A stretch of 64,000 nt of DNA from NCBI GenBank assembly GCA_025356095.1, contig JANXUR010000050.1, positions 25,615-89,614 of the forward strand, in the 5' to 3' direction. Position numbers and translations under genes: made by a program. Positions 1 through 10,400 of the stretch are shown here, in pieces (positions within the stretch are counted from its first letter, which is position 1; each line of letters opens with the position of its first letter). This stretch comes from Acidobacteriaceae bacterium (GTDB lineage Bacteria; Acidobacteriota; Terriglobia; Terriglobales; Acidobacteriaceae). Under the pieces are notes generated by a model. That model made no database searches. It had not been told where the DNA came from and saw only the letters and a list, made by a program, of their open reading frames with translations.

Positions 1-1
1 C

Positions 2-1081
2 GGCAAGCGACAATCTGGCCCGACGATTCGCGACGTGGCGCGTGAGTGTGGCGTTTCGATCGCCACAGTTTCCACGGTACTGAACAATGCACCCTTGGCG
101 CGATACATTTCTGCCACCACCAAACAGAATATAACGCGTGCGGCCAAGTTACTGGGCTACCGGCCGAATTTGCTGGCACGATCTCTGCAAAGCATGCACA
201 GCCAGACGGTTGGGTTAATGGTTTCCGACATTCTTGACCCCTACTGCGTGCCCATTCTTCGGGGCATAGAAAGCGCGCTCTTTCAGTCGCCATACATGCC
301 GATTCTCACCGACTTTCAGAATGATCGCAGCCGCTTTGAGCGCAGCTTGGAGATGCTGCTGGAGCATCGCGTCGAGGGCATTCTGCTGGTGGCCAACTGG
401 TTGTTTGTGGATGTGAACCTTTTGGTTGACTTGGAAAGCCGGAACATTGCCACGGTGATTATTGGTCGGCAACTGAAGAGCACCACCACCAGTTCGGTGA
501 TTGTGGACAACGAAGCCGGAGCCTATGCCGCGTTGGAGCATTTGTATTCCTTGGGACATCGCCGCATAGGATTTATTGGCGGCCCGCCGACGTTGGGCGA
601 CACCGCAGAACGCTGGCGCGGCGTCCAGAGCTTTGCCAAGTCGCACAAGTTAACCGTGGAAACCAAGTTGCGTGCCGATCTGCCAGAGTCGGCATTGCCG
701 CTTTCCAGTTTTGACGCCGGGTGCCGGATCGTCGAGGACTGGCTAAAGCGCAAGCGGCAGTTTACGGCGGTGATGGCGTTTGACGACCTAACTGCACTGG
801 GAGTGGTGCGTGGACTGAAGCGCGCCGGCATTTCTGTGCCCGGCCAGTGTTCGGTGATTGGCTTTGATGATGTAATGCCAGCCGCGGTCAGCACGCCAAG
901 GCTCACCACGATTCGCCAGCCCATGGAAAGTATGGGTGCCACCAGCGTACACCTGCTGCTGGATGCCTTGAAGGCCTTGGCTGAGAAGCAGGTTGCGCAG
1001 GCTGAGCATCGGGTCTTACCTGCGGAACTCGTGGTGCGCGAGTCCACCGCTGCAAACACCGCTGCAAACACCGCAATTTAA
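2..1081 (+). CDS. LacI-family transcriptional regulator (5' end cut by window edge)
   Basis: DNA-binding repressor or activator of the LacI/GalR family, probably sensing a sugar released from the glycan handled by the next two genes. A helix-turn-helix (TIRDVARECGVSIATVSTVL) is followed by a hinge (LLARSLQ) and a periplasmic-binding-protein-like effector domain with the usual LGHRRIGFIGG and SVIGFDD segments. The frame is open to the first base of the window, and the helix-turn-helix begins before the first possible start (GTG at 35), so the real start lies just outside. The C-terminus ends in a short duplicated Ala-Asn-Thr stretch created by a 12 bp DNA repeat. It lies directly upstream of a TonB receptor whose leader carries a LacI-type operator. 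The family call is secure; the effector is unknown. Confidence 0.93.
   Translation, partial: GKRQSGPTIRDVARECGVSIATVSTVLNNAPLARYISATTKQNITRAAKLLGYRPNLLARSLQSMHSQTVGLMVSDILDPYCVPILRGIESALFQSPYMPILTDFQNDRSRFERSLEMLLEHRVEGILLVANWLFVDVNLLVDLESRNIATVIIGRQLKSTTTSSVIVDNEAGAYAALEHLYSLGHRRIGFIGGPPTLGDTAERWRGVQSFAKSHKLTVETKLRADLPESALPLSSFDAGCRIVEDWLKRKRQFTAVMAFDDLTALGVVRGLKRAGISVPGQCSVIGFDDVMPAAVSTPRLTTIRQPMESMGATSVHLLLDALKALAEKQVAQAEHRVLPAELVVRESTAANTAANTAI
1045..1074 (+). repeat. 12 bp tandem repeat, 2.5 copies, at the 3' end of the lacI-type gene
   Basis: The unit CACCGCTGCAAA occurs twice in tandem with a further half copy, inside the last codons before the TAA stop at 1079-1081. It adds the residues TAANTAANTA to the protein tail. 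It is one of several 11-14 bp tandem repeats found at gene 3' ends in this window. Confidence 0.85.
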
Positions 1082-1099
1082 AAAATCAATTCCCCCCCG

Positions 1100-1132
1100 T
1101 TGACAGCCAGTATTAAAACGTTTCACTATAAA
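1100..1132 (+). promoter_or_regulatory. Promoter region with LacI-type operator before the TonB receptor gene
   Basis: A perfect -35 hexamer TTGACA lies at 1100-1105. A CG-centred palindrome AAACGTTT (1116-1123, inside TTAAAACGTTTCAC) is of the kind bound by LacI/GalR proteins, and it sits between the -35 box and an AT-rich TATAAA (1127-1132). The TTGACA to TATAAA spacing of 21 bp is too long for a standard promoter, so the true -10 is uncertain; a poorer -10 may overlap the operator. Its position between a lacI-type gene and the receptor supports local repression. Confidence 0.55.
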
Positions 1133-1193
1133 TAGAGAAAGTTCATTTGCTGGGGCTGATTGCTCTCCATCCTCCAGCCAAAGAGGGTTGCCT

Positions 1194-4100
1194 ATGCCGT
1201 CTTTTCTTCGTCAGTCTGCCATTCTTCCGCTTCGTTGCAATTCGTTTGTCATGCTCGCTTTCGTTGCCGTGCTCGGCCTTTTCGCCATACTGGCGGCTCC
1301 AACCCGCAGCTTCGCGCAAGAAGTTACCGGTAACATCCTCGGCACGGTGACCGATCCAAGCGGTGCCGTGGTGCCCGGTGCGGCCATTACGATTACCAAC
1401 TTTGAAACGGGGGCGGTTCAGCGCAAGATGACCACCAACGCGGTGGGAGAGTTTGTAGCCCCGCTGCTGCCGGTGGGTCATTACGCGGTGAAGGTCGAGG
1501 CTAAGGGGTTTAAGACCTACACCGAATCTGGCATCGTGCTCAACGTGAACGACCGAAGCACATTGCGGGTGCAGCTCACCCCGGGCAGTGTCACCGAGAG
1601 TGTGGACGTGAAAGCCGATGCCCTGCAGGTGGATACGCAAACCGTCGCAGCGACGGGCCTGATTACTGGCCGACAAATTCGCGAGCTGGCGCTGAAGAGC
1701 CGCAACTATGAAGAACTGGCCGCCCTCATGCCGGGTGTTACCACCGACATCAGTGACACGCTTTACGTTGGAGTGAGTGCCCCCAGCGGCGGCACCAACG
1801 AGGTGGGCTTCTCGCTGAATGGCAGCTTGGGATCGCAGAATAATTGGACGATTGACGGTGCCGACAACGTGGATCGCGGCGGCAATTTCACTCTGCTAAA
1901 TTATCCCAGCGTAGACGCGATCAGTGAATTCAAGGTGCTGCGCGGTAATTACAACGCTGAATACGGACGCGGATCTGGTGGCCAAATCAACGTGATCACC
2001 CGCTCTGGCGAGTCGAAGTTTCATGGCACTCTGTATGAGTTCTTTCGCAATGATGCGCTGGATGCCAATACCTGGCTGAACAATCAGGCAGGTGTGGCGC
2101 GCACCCCGCTTCGCTACAACGACTTTGGGTACACGTTCGGTGGGCCGCTGTACATTCCCGGCCATTACAACAAAGACCGCAGCAAGACGTTTTTCTTCTT
2201 CTCGCAGGAATTCCGCCGGGTAAAGGAGGCGGCGGGCAGTCAGGCCGTGGTCGCTACCGCCGATGAACGTGGCTTGAACAACGGTGGCATCCCGACCTTT
2301 ACCAACGCGGTGTGCTTGGACGCAGCCTGCAGCACCACCGGCACTCAGATTCCTCTGAACCGGATCAACCCGGCGGCATCCGCGTACCTAAAAGATCTGT
2401 GGGCGTATGTGCCGCTGCCCAATTCGCCGACCGATCCGCATGTGTTGATTGCCAATGGCAAGAACACTTTCAACTACCGGCAAGAAATCATCCGCATTGA
2501 CCATAACTTTAGTCCGAGACTGCAACTCTCAGGCCGCTATATCAACGATTCGATTCCCACCATTGAGACGGGCGGATTGTTCAATGGAAATCCAATCCCT
2601 AAAGTGGCCGAAACGGCGACGAATTCGCCGGGCCGCAGCTTTATTGCGCGTGCGACCATGACGTTTACGCCCACCCTGCTGAATGAATTTGCCTACGCAT
2701 ATTCCTACGGTGGCGTAGTCAGCAGCAATACCGGGCGACTGCCGTACTCGGCCTCGCCAGATGTAGCAGCGGCCATTACGCTGCCATTTGAGAACACGCT
2801 GAAGCGCATCCCGAATTTGGGCTTCAATACGCTTTCCGGGGTTTCGGGCTTTGGCGACTATCGCGACTTTAATCGCAATTTCAACTTCTTCGACAACCTG
2901 ACCAAGATCGCCGGACGCCACACCCTGAAGTTTGGTGCTTCCATGCACTGGTATCAGAAGTCAGAGAATGCGGCTGGCAACAACTCGGGCAGCTTCGGAT
3001 TCGCGGCACAGCAGAATTCCACTGCCGACCCGATTGAGCAAGAGTGGGCGAACTTCCTGCTGGGCATAGCGTCAAATTTCTCGCAGCTCTCGACCGACTT
3101 CCACGCGGAAATCCGGCAGAAGCAGTTTGAGGCATACGCGCAGGATGAATTCCGCTACCGCCCCAACATCACGTTGAGCTACGGCGTGCGCTACTCGCTC
3201 TTCCGCCAGCCTACCGATGCCAATGGCCGCGCCACCAGTTTTGATCCAGCCAAGTTCGTCGCCGGAAACGCCGCGACCATTGATGAGAATGGCAACCTAT
3301 GCACGCTGGCGACCGCGCCCTGCGCTGGGGGAGTGACTCCGAACGCAAACTACGATCCGTTGAATGGCATTATTATCGGCGGCAAGAACTCGCCTTACGG
3401 CAGCGCAATCTCGTCGCAAAACTATAACTTGTTTGCGCCGCGCCTCGGCGTGGTTTGGGATCCGTGGAAGAATGGCAAGGCCTCAATTCGCGCTGGTTAC
3501 GGCATCTTCGTGGAAGCGCCAGCCGTAGGCTACGTGGAGAATAACCTGTTCGGCAATCCTCCGTTCGTGAGCAACATCAACATCAACAACACCACGCTCG
3601 ACAACCCCGGTGCGGTGGCTGCGGATAACTCCTCGGTACTCACCATCGCCGGCGCACAGGGCAAGTGGAGGCAGCCGTACACCCAGCAGTGGAATCTCGA
3701 CTTTCAGCGTGAGCTGCCAGGCGGCGTGTTGGCCGACGTCGGCTATTACGGCAGCCGGGGCAACCACATTATCGCTTTAGTGAATATTAACCAGCCGCAG
3801 CCGGGGGCGTATCTGGGCAATGCGGTGCTCACCAACAGCCCCGCTTTTACCGGCGAAGGCAATGTGATTGACTCCAATAACTCCAACTTGATTAACCTCG
3901 TCCGGCCCTATCAGGGTTGGTCGGCCATTAATGTGTATCAGCCCAGCTTCAACCTTTTCTACCATTCGTTGCAGGCGAGCTTGCAGAAGCATATTGGCGA
4001 CAACTCGCTAATTTCGCTGAACTATACATGGTCGAAGGCGCTGACCGATGTGCCGAATGACCCCAACTTTTCGACGCCGCCGGATACTTCTCTGCTGCAC

Positions 4101-4661
4101 AACGAATACGGGCCGTCGCGCTTTGACCGTCGCCACGTGTTCAACGCAAACGTGGTCTATGACCTGCCCTTCTTCAGCCACGCGCAGGGATTTACCCGCA
4201 CGGTTCTGGGCGGATGGGAAGTCTCGGGTATCGTGTACGTCAGTTCCGGTGGATATCTGACGCCCGGCACCACCTCGCCGCTTGATCCCGGCGGCGTGGG
4301 TTTGGCGGGCGGTAATCGGCCGGACATCATCGGCAACCCCAACGTAGGCGCGCCACACACGGCGGCGGAGTGGTTTAATACGGCCACCATTCAGGACGTT
4401 CCGGCAGGGCAGATTCGTTCCGGCAATGCCCATCGCAGCAGCATTTTAGGCCCCGGATCGCAGAAGTGGGATACATCTTTGTTCAAGAACTTCAGCTTCA
4501 CCGAGCGCATCGGTTTGCAGTTCCGTGCGGAAGCATTCAACGTCTTCAATCACGTGAACTACAGCGCGATTGACGCTACGCTCGGCAGCCCAACCTTCGG
4601 CCGCGTGGTAGGGACGCACGACCCGCGCATTCTGCAGGTTGCGCTTAAGCTGACGTTCTAG
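1194..4661 (+). CDS. Oar-type TonB-dependent receptor with carboxypeptidase-regulatory domain
   Basis: Outer-membrane, TonB-energised transporter for a large substrate, probably an oligosaccharide. The 1155-residue protein has a signal peptide (about 1-42, ending RSFAQ), a carboxypeptidase-regulatory-like beta-sandwich (about 44-130, starting GNILGTVTDPSGAVVPGA), a plug domain (about 140-260) and a very long beta-barrel that ends in phenylalanine (ALKLTF), as outer-membrane barrels do. The ATG at 1194 is preferred over TTG at 1188 because AAGAGGG (1181-1187) is well spaced from it. No SusD-type lipoprotein is next to it, consistent with acidobacterial Oar-like receptors rather than Bacteroidetes SusCD pairs. 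The LacI gene upstream and GH2 enzyme downstream suggest a small glycan-use cassette. The substrate is inferred only. Confidence 0.93.
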   Translation: MPSFLRQSAILPLRCNSFVMLAFVAVLGLFAILAAPTRSFAQEVTGNILGTVTDPSGAVVPGAAITITNFETGAVQRKMTTNAVGEFVAPLLPVGHYAVKVEAKGFKTYTESGIVLNVNDRSTLRVQLTPGSVTESVDVKADALQVDTQTVAATGLITGRQIRELALKSRNYEELAALMPGVTTDISDTLYVGVSAPSGGTNEVGFSLNGSLGSQNNWTIDGADNVDRGGNFTLLNYPSVDAISEFKVLRGNYNAEYGRGSGGQINVITRSGESKFHGTLYEFFRNDALDANTWLNNQAGVARTPLRYNDFGYTFGGPLYIPGHYNKDRSKTFFFFSQEFRRVKEAAGSQAVVATADERGLNNGGIPTFTNAVCLDAACSTTGTQIPLNRINPAASAYLKDLWAYVPLPNSPTDPHVLIANGKNTFNYRQEIIRIDHNFSPRLQLSGRYINDSIPTIETGGLFNGNPIPKVAETATNSPGRSFIARATMTFTPTLLNEFAYAYSYGGVVSSNTGRLPYSASPDVAAAITLPFENTLKRIPNLGFNTLSGVSGFGDYRDFNRNFNFFDNLTKIAGRHTLKFGASMHWYQKSENAAGNNSGSFGFAAQQNSTADPIEQEWANFLLGIASNFSQLSTDFHAEIRQKQFEAYAQDEFRYRPNITLSYGVRYSLFRQPTDANGRATSFDPAKFVAGNAATIDENGNLCTLATAPCAGGVTPNANYDPLNGIIIGGKNSPYGSAISSQNYNLFAPRLGVVWDPWKNGKASIRAGYGIFVEAPAVGYVENNLFGNPPFVSNININNTTLDNPGAVAADNSSVLTIAGAQGKWRQPYTQQWNLDFQRELPGGVLADVGYYGSRGNHIIALVNINQPQPGAYLGNAVLTNSPAFTGEGNVIDSNNSNLINLVRPYQGWSAINVYQPSFNLFYHSLQASLQKHIGDNSLISLNYTWSKALTDVPNDPNFSTPPDTSLLHNEYGPSRFDRRHVFNANVVYDLPFFSHAQGFTRTVLGGWEVSGIVYVSSGGYLTPGTTSPLDPGGVGLAGGNRPDIIGNPNVGAPHTAAEWFNTATIQDVPAGQIRSGNAHRSSILGPGSQKWDTSLFKNFSFTERIGLQFRAEAFNVFNHVNYSAIDATLGSPTFGRVVGTHDPRILQVALKLTF

Positions 4662-4760
4662 TTCTGCCTCCACCACGCGCAGACTGGCATTCCATGCTGG
4701 TGTGCGCGTAAAGTTTGTGCTTCGCTATTTGCACCGTCTGCAAGCGATCGAGGAAGCCCC

Positions 4761-7445
4761 ATGAATCGTTACGCCCTATTGTTGTTCACTGCGCTGAGTG
4801 TTGTGGCCGCTGCTTTTGGCGGCGAATCCGCCGAACCCGCGGCCGGTTTGCGCCTCGCCTTGCACAAGGGCTGGGCGATGCAATCGTCGTGCAAGCTCAG
4901 CGCGCCGGATGGCGTGACGATCTCAGAGTCTGGCTTCGCTACCAAGTCTTGGATTCCCGCGGAGGTGCCCACGACCGTGCTCGCCGCACAGTTAGCTGCG
5001 GGTGTCTTCGCCAAGGATTTTGCCGACCCGCTAGTGGGCAAGAACTTTCGCAAAATTCCCGGTACGGACTATCCGATTGGCTCGAATTTCTCGAACCTGC
5101 CAATGAGTAAGGATTCGCCCTATGCGTGTTCGTGGTGGTACCGCACGGAATTTCACGTGCCCGCGGGCGACGCAGGTCGCCAATGGGCGTTGCACTTTAA
5201 GGGCATCAACTATCACGCTAATATCTGGCTGAACGGCAAGAAAGTGGCTGACGCAAAGGATGTGGCCGGTGCTTACCGCATCTACGAGTTCAACGTGACG
5301 GCAGCGTTGAGGCCGGGCGCGATGAATGTGCTGGCAGTGGAAACGTTCGCGCCTATCGAAACTGACCTTGGCGTGAATTGGGTGGACTGGAATCCCATGC
5401 CTGCGGACAAGGAAATGGGCCTTTGGGGTGAGGTCTATCTCACGTCATCGGGGCCGGTGGCGTTGCGCTATCCGCAAGCTGTTACGCATCTGCCGGACGC
5501 ATCTCTGAAGTATGCCGAAGTAACTCTCAATGTGGAAACTGCCAATCAGGCCGCGAAGCCGGTCGAAGGCAAGCTGAGTGCGTGGTTCGACGGAGTGCGG
5601 GTGGAGCAGACCGTAGCGCTGGCGGCAGGCGAGTCGCGCACCATTACATTTGCACCGGAGCAATTTCCCGCGCTCAAGCTGAAGAATCCGACCCTGTGGT
5701 GGCCAGCCGAAATGGGGGCACCCGCGCTGCAGACTCTGCATGCAGAGTTCACCGTCGGCGGCAAGCGTTCTGACGAAGCTTCCGCACACTTTGGCCTCCG
5801 GGAAGTGACGTCGGAGATCAACGACAAGGGCGCGCGATTGTTCCGCATCAACGGCAAGCCAATATTGATTCGCGGAGGGGGCTGGTCGTCTGACATTTTT
5901 CTGCGGCACAATTTGCAGCGGCTGGAAACGGACTTTGCATACGTGCGCGATATGCACTTAAACACGATTCGGCTGGAAGGCAAGCTAGAGACGGACGACT
6001 TTTTTGATCTGGCGGATCGGCATGGCATTTTAGTAATGGCAGGTTGGTGTTGCTGCGACCACTGGGAGCATTGGGATAAGTGGCAGCCCGGTGATCTCGA
6101 CATTGCGCGTGAATCTCTACGCACACAAGCCTTGCGCCTGCGTAGCCATCCCAGCCTGCTGGTGTGGCTGAATGGCAGTGACGGACCGCCACCGGCGAAT
6201 GTAGAGTCGGCCTACATCGCAGCGCTGAAGGAAGCTCATTGGCCCAACCCCTCCATCTCTTCGGCGTCGGGCACGCCGACCACAGTTACGGGCAACTCAG
6301 GCGTGAAGATGACCGGGCCGTATGACTACGTTTCGCCAAATTATTGGCTGATTGACCATGACAAGTTTGGCGGCGCATTTGGCTTCAATACAGAAACCAG
6401 CCCCGGCCCAGCGATTCCCACCGCGAAGTGTCTGAAGAAGATGCTGGATAAGACTGACGCATGGCCTATGGATGAGGTTTGGGACTTTCATGCCGGTGGC
6501 GAAGGCTTCAAGAATCTGGGAGTGTTCAACGGCGCGCTGCGTGCGAGTTACGGCAATCCCGCGAACCTCGACGACTACGTGAATAAGTCACAGCTGATGA
6601 CCTACGACGGCGAACGTGCGATGTTTGAGGCATACGGTCGCAACAAGTATGCGGCGACTGGCGTGATCCAATGGATGCTGAACAATGCGTGGCCATCGCT
6701 CATCTGGCATCTGTATGACTACTACCAGCAGCCTGCGGGCGGATACTTTGGCACCAAGAAGGCCTGCGAGCCGCTGCATATCCAATATTCTTACGACGAC
6801 CATTCAGTCGTGCTGGTGAACTCAACGCAGAGCGCGGTGTCAGGTTTAGTGGCGACTGCCAAAGTCTTCGACGCAGCGCTCAAGCCGACCTTCCGCCAGC
6901 CGAAGACAGTGAAGGCTGAATCCGACAGTTCAGAGCGGGTGCTGCTGATTCCGGACGAAGCGCTGAGTGGAGACTCGATCCACTATGTGCAACTGGAGTT
7001 GCGCACCACGGCGGGTAAGCTGGTGAGCGCGAATTTCTATTGGATTCCTGCCAAGCATACCGAATATGACTGGGCCAAGACCCAGTACACGCACACGCCT
7101 GCGTTCGCGTATGAAGACTTGAAGGCCTTGCAATCGTTGCCCAAGGTGGCACTGCGCGCAACTGCCACTTCTGTGGCAACATCAGGCAAGGACGATGAGT
7201 CCCGCGTTACCGTCCACAATCCTAGCCACAGTCTTGCGCTGCAGGTCGCGCTGGAGTTGGAAACAGAGTCCGCGAAGGGTACCGTTCCTGCGCCCATTCT
7301 GTGGGAAGACAATTACTTCGCTCTGATGCCGGGCGAATCGCGCACGGTGACGGTGACCTACCCGCATGAGGCAAAGCCAGCGAGCATTCACCTCGGCGGA
7401 TTCAATGTGGTGGAAGCGAGCATTGCGAGCGGTCTGGAGCACTAA
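4761..7445 (+). CDS. Glycoside hydrolase family 2, exo-beta-D-glucosaminidase-like
   Basis: Exported 894-residue GH2 enzyme likely to remove terminal beta-linked glucosamine or a related sugar. Visible parts are an N-terminal signal peptide (1-20), a jelly-roll sugar-binding domain (about 115-230, with LHFKGINYHANIWLNGKKV), an Ig-like domain (about 240-350), the TIM barrel (about 355-660) and C-terminal beta domains. NTIRLEGKLE at 401-410 and GWCCCDHWEHW at 428-438 resemble the CsxA branch of GH2. In place of the usual NE acid/base pair there is an aspartate (NGSDG, D474), and the predicted nucleophile is E545 (FNTETSPG). Both fall close to the numbering recalled for CsxA (D469, E541). ATG at 4761 follows GAGGA. 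Endo-mannosidase-like members of the same branch are the main alternative. Confidence 0.85.
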   Translation: MNRYALLLFTALSVVAAAFGGESAEPAAGLRLALHKGWAMQSSCKLSAPDGVTISESGFATKSWIPAEVPTTVLAAQLAAGVFAKDFADPLVGKNFRKIPGTDYPIGSNFSNLPMSKDSPYACSWWYRTEFHVPAGDAGRQWALHFKGINYHANIWLNGKKVADAKDVAGAYRIYEFNVTAALRPGAMNVLAVETFAPIETDLGVNWVDWNPMPADKEMGLWGEVYLTSSGPVALRYPQAVTHLPDASLKYAEVTLNVETANQAAKPVEGKLSAWFDGVRVEQTVALAAGESRTITFAPEQFPALKLKNPTLWWPAEMGAPALQTLHAEFTVGGKRSDEASAHFGLREVTSEINDKGARLFRINGKPILIRGGGWSSDIFLRHNLQRLETDFAYVRDMHLNTIRLEGKLETDDFFDLADRHGILVMAGWCCCDHWEHWDKWQPGDLDIARESLRTQALRLRSHPSLLVWLNGSDGPPPANVESAYIAALKEAHWPNPSISSASGTPTTVTGNSGVKMTGPYDYVSPNYWLIDHDKFGGAFGFNTETSPGPAIPTAKCLKKMLDKTDAWPMDEVWDFHAGGEGFKNLGVFNGALRASYGNPANLDDYVNKSQLMTYDGERAMFEAYGRNKYAATGVIQWMLNNAWPSLIWHLYDYYQQPAGGYFGTKKACEPLHIQYSYDDHSVVLVNSTQSAVSGLVATAKVFDAALKPTFRQPKTVKAESDSSERVLLIPDEALSGDSIHYVQLELRTTAGKLVSANFYWIPAKHTEYDWAKTQYTHTPAFAYEDLKALQSLPKVALRATATSVATSGKDDESRVTVHNPSHSLALQVALELETESAKGTVPAPILWEDNYFALMPGESRTVTVTYPHEAKPASIHLGGFNVVEASIASGLEH

Positions 7446-7486
7446 GCCTCGACCGCCCGCGCGTACAGTTCGCTCACTTCTGTTGG

Positions 7487-10400
7487 CTACTGCACGGTGA
7501 AGGTTACCGTCGTGCTGTGGCTTAGTGTTCCTGATGTGCCAGTAACCACGACATTGTATTGACCGGCTGGTGTGCCGGGACTTCCCCCACCGCCTCCGCC
7601 ACTGCTGCTGCCACCACCGCAGGCAGCCAAGATCATGCAGAGTGTGAGCCCGCCCGCCAGCAATCCTGCTTGCAGCCATCGCCGAGTGCCGAATCGCAGA
7701 GCAAACAGGCTTATTCCAAGCAGAGGAAGCCAAAGCGCCGCAAACACGCTAATGCTGCGGGTCGGTTTAAGGGATGCCACGATGGGGGCAGTGGTGGTGA
7801 TCTTCAGCGTACTTGTGGTTTGTCCAGCTGCGATTGGGGTGCTGGTGCATGTGGTGAGCGCAGGCAGGGCACCGCACTTGAGGGTCACCGTGCCGGAAAA
7901 GCCATTGGCGGAAATTTGGGTGATGACGTAACTCACCGAGCCACCCGCCACGATGGTAGTGGAGCCTTGCGGGGCAGAGGAGAGCGCGTAGTCCGGCCCG
8001 TTGACTGTAACCGCCACCGAGGTGCTATGGGTCAGTCCGTTGGAAGTGCCTTGGATGGGAAGAGGAAACATGGTGGTGCCAGCTGCGACCGTGCTGGCCG
8101 CGGAGATCGTGAGGGTGACCGCAACGGTTCCGTTGAGCGGTGGGGTGGCAGGGTTCGGTGTGAACCCGCAAGTAATACCCATCGGCGCTCCCGGACAACT
8201 GAGCGTGATGGCACCGCTGAAGCCGAGGAACGACGTTAGGTTAAATTTGATGGTTGTGCTGCCCGATGCGCTCACGGTGGCCGCGCTGGTGGTGCCAAAG
8301 GAGAAGTCGGTAGCGGTGGCAGTCAGTGCCAACCCTTGCGTTTGCGTTACGAATGCGCCTGGGGTGGAGGGTGCAGCGGCCACCGAAAGGTGCGACGTCC
8401 CCAACGGGGTGCCCGCGCTAGTGGTGACGGTCAAAGTGCTGGTAGTGCCCGACGTGCCGGGCGTGAGCGTGGCGGGCGCAAACGCACACGTCGTGCCAGC
8501 AGGAAGCGACCCGCAACTTAGCGTGGCGGCACCGGTGAAGCCATTGACCGCCGTCAGCGTGATGACGGCGGTCCCTATACCACCGCGCAAAAGCGTGAGT
8601 GACGCGGGGTTGGGAACACTGAGCGTGACGCCTGCCTTCGGAACGCCGATCAAAGGAATGCTCCACAAGCCGCGCCCGTAGGTGGAGGCGCGCAATTCAG
8701 CGACGGCACCGTGGTTGAAGGTACGCAACTGCGTCACTGGTACGTTGGGCAGGGAGGTAGCATACTGCGCCCACGAGGTTCCGCCGTTCTGGCTGACAAA
8801 GACACCAACGTCGGTGCCAGCATATAGCGTGCTGCCGTCAATGGGGTCCAGCGCGAGGCTGACGACCGGCACATCCATCAAGTTGCCAGTGATATCAGTC
8901 CAAGTGCTGCCCAAATCCACAGTCTTCCAGATATGGCCGCCGGTGTGGCCAAGAAAGCCCATAATGCTGGCGTAAGCGGTGCGCCCGCTAGCATCGTTTA
9001 CGCGATCAACCAGCACACTGCCCACATCAAAATTGCCGGGATTGATGGTGCCGGTAACGTCGATCCAGGCGCCGGAGCCGCTATCGCTGCTGGCTGAAAC
9101 AAAGACCCGGCCGCTAGGCACTGTCATGTCAGCGGCGCCGGTGGTCCCAACAAAAATCGTTTGGGAGCCATTGACCGTGGTGAATCCCCCGGCATCCAGC
9201 GAGGTCACCAGATTGAGTCCGCTAACATTGCAGACACCTGTGGTGAAGCCACCAAATTCCGGACTGATGGCGGTAAACGGACCACCATTGCCAGCACCGC
9301 GGTAGACCCGGCATGTACCCAGCAGCAGGTTCGAGGAGAGCTGAGGGTCGAGGACAAACGGCGTAAAATGCTGGGTTAGCTCTCCGAACCAAGGCGCCGT
9401 GCCAGAAGTGACTGGATTCAAGCTGCCTTCAATGCAGCCGAGAACCGGCGAATCGCCGACGCTGCAAAGGTTCAGCTGGGCGAAGGGAAACGATTGGTAC
9501 CAATTGTTGGAGTTGACTGGGTCAATTTCCACCGGGCCGCCATCGGCGCCGGGCAGAGCTATTTCCGTCCAGGTGGTGGCGGAAAGCGGGCCGGTGCCAA
9601 AGCGCGGATTCTGGTTATAGGCCTGCGCCACCACGCCGGTGCCGTTGCCCTGCAGTCCGGTCATAAAGCCGGTCGAGTCAGAAGCATCTTGCGCAAAACC
9701 TGAAAGCTCGCTGACCGAACCCAGTGTTCCATTCAGGCTATCAATCGGATTTGTGCCGCTGAGTGTGTTGTCACACACAGTACTGACGCCACCCTTGTTT
9801 AGTGCGAGGCCGCTCAGCGCGCGATACACGCCGCCATCGTTGCCAAAATACAGAATTGCGTCGCTACCGGCCTTCAGCGCAAAGCCGGCGGCATGCTGAC
9901 TTGGGTGCATGTGCGCGGTGGTGGCCTTTGCGTCGGGGCCACAGCCAAAGACGTGCGTCAAGTTGATGAAGCCAGCTGTGGAAGTGATGCCCGGCGTGGA
10001 GGTGCAGAGGTTGGCGGTGTCAGTCGCAGCCGCGTTGTTGACTGTGCACTTGTAAAGATTGACGGAGCCTGCGTAAACGTCGGTACCAGTCGCGCCGTTA
10101 GGTATGGCGGAAAGGTATAGGTTGTAGCTTCCCGCTGAGGTGCTGCAGCCATCCGGCTGGCCGTTTCCGTCGAAGTCTCCGCAGGAGTCTATCCCGCTGG
10201 GGTCGAGCGCCGTCCAAGACGCGCCGCCGTCGTTGCTGCGGTAAATGCCTTGATTGACCTCATTTCTAGCAGAGTCAATGAACCATGTATACAGTTCGTT
10301 ACGGCCGGGGGTGACGGTGAGCGCGCCGCGATACATGGGGCAACTAGCGCTGGTGGTTGAAGGGCATGCCGCAGTGCCGAGCACGGCGTTGTCGGGCTGC

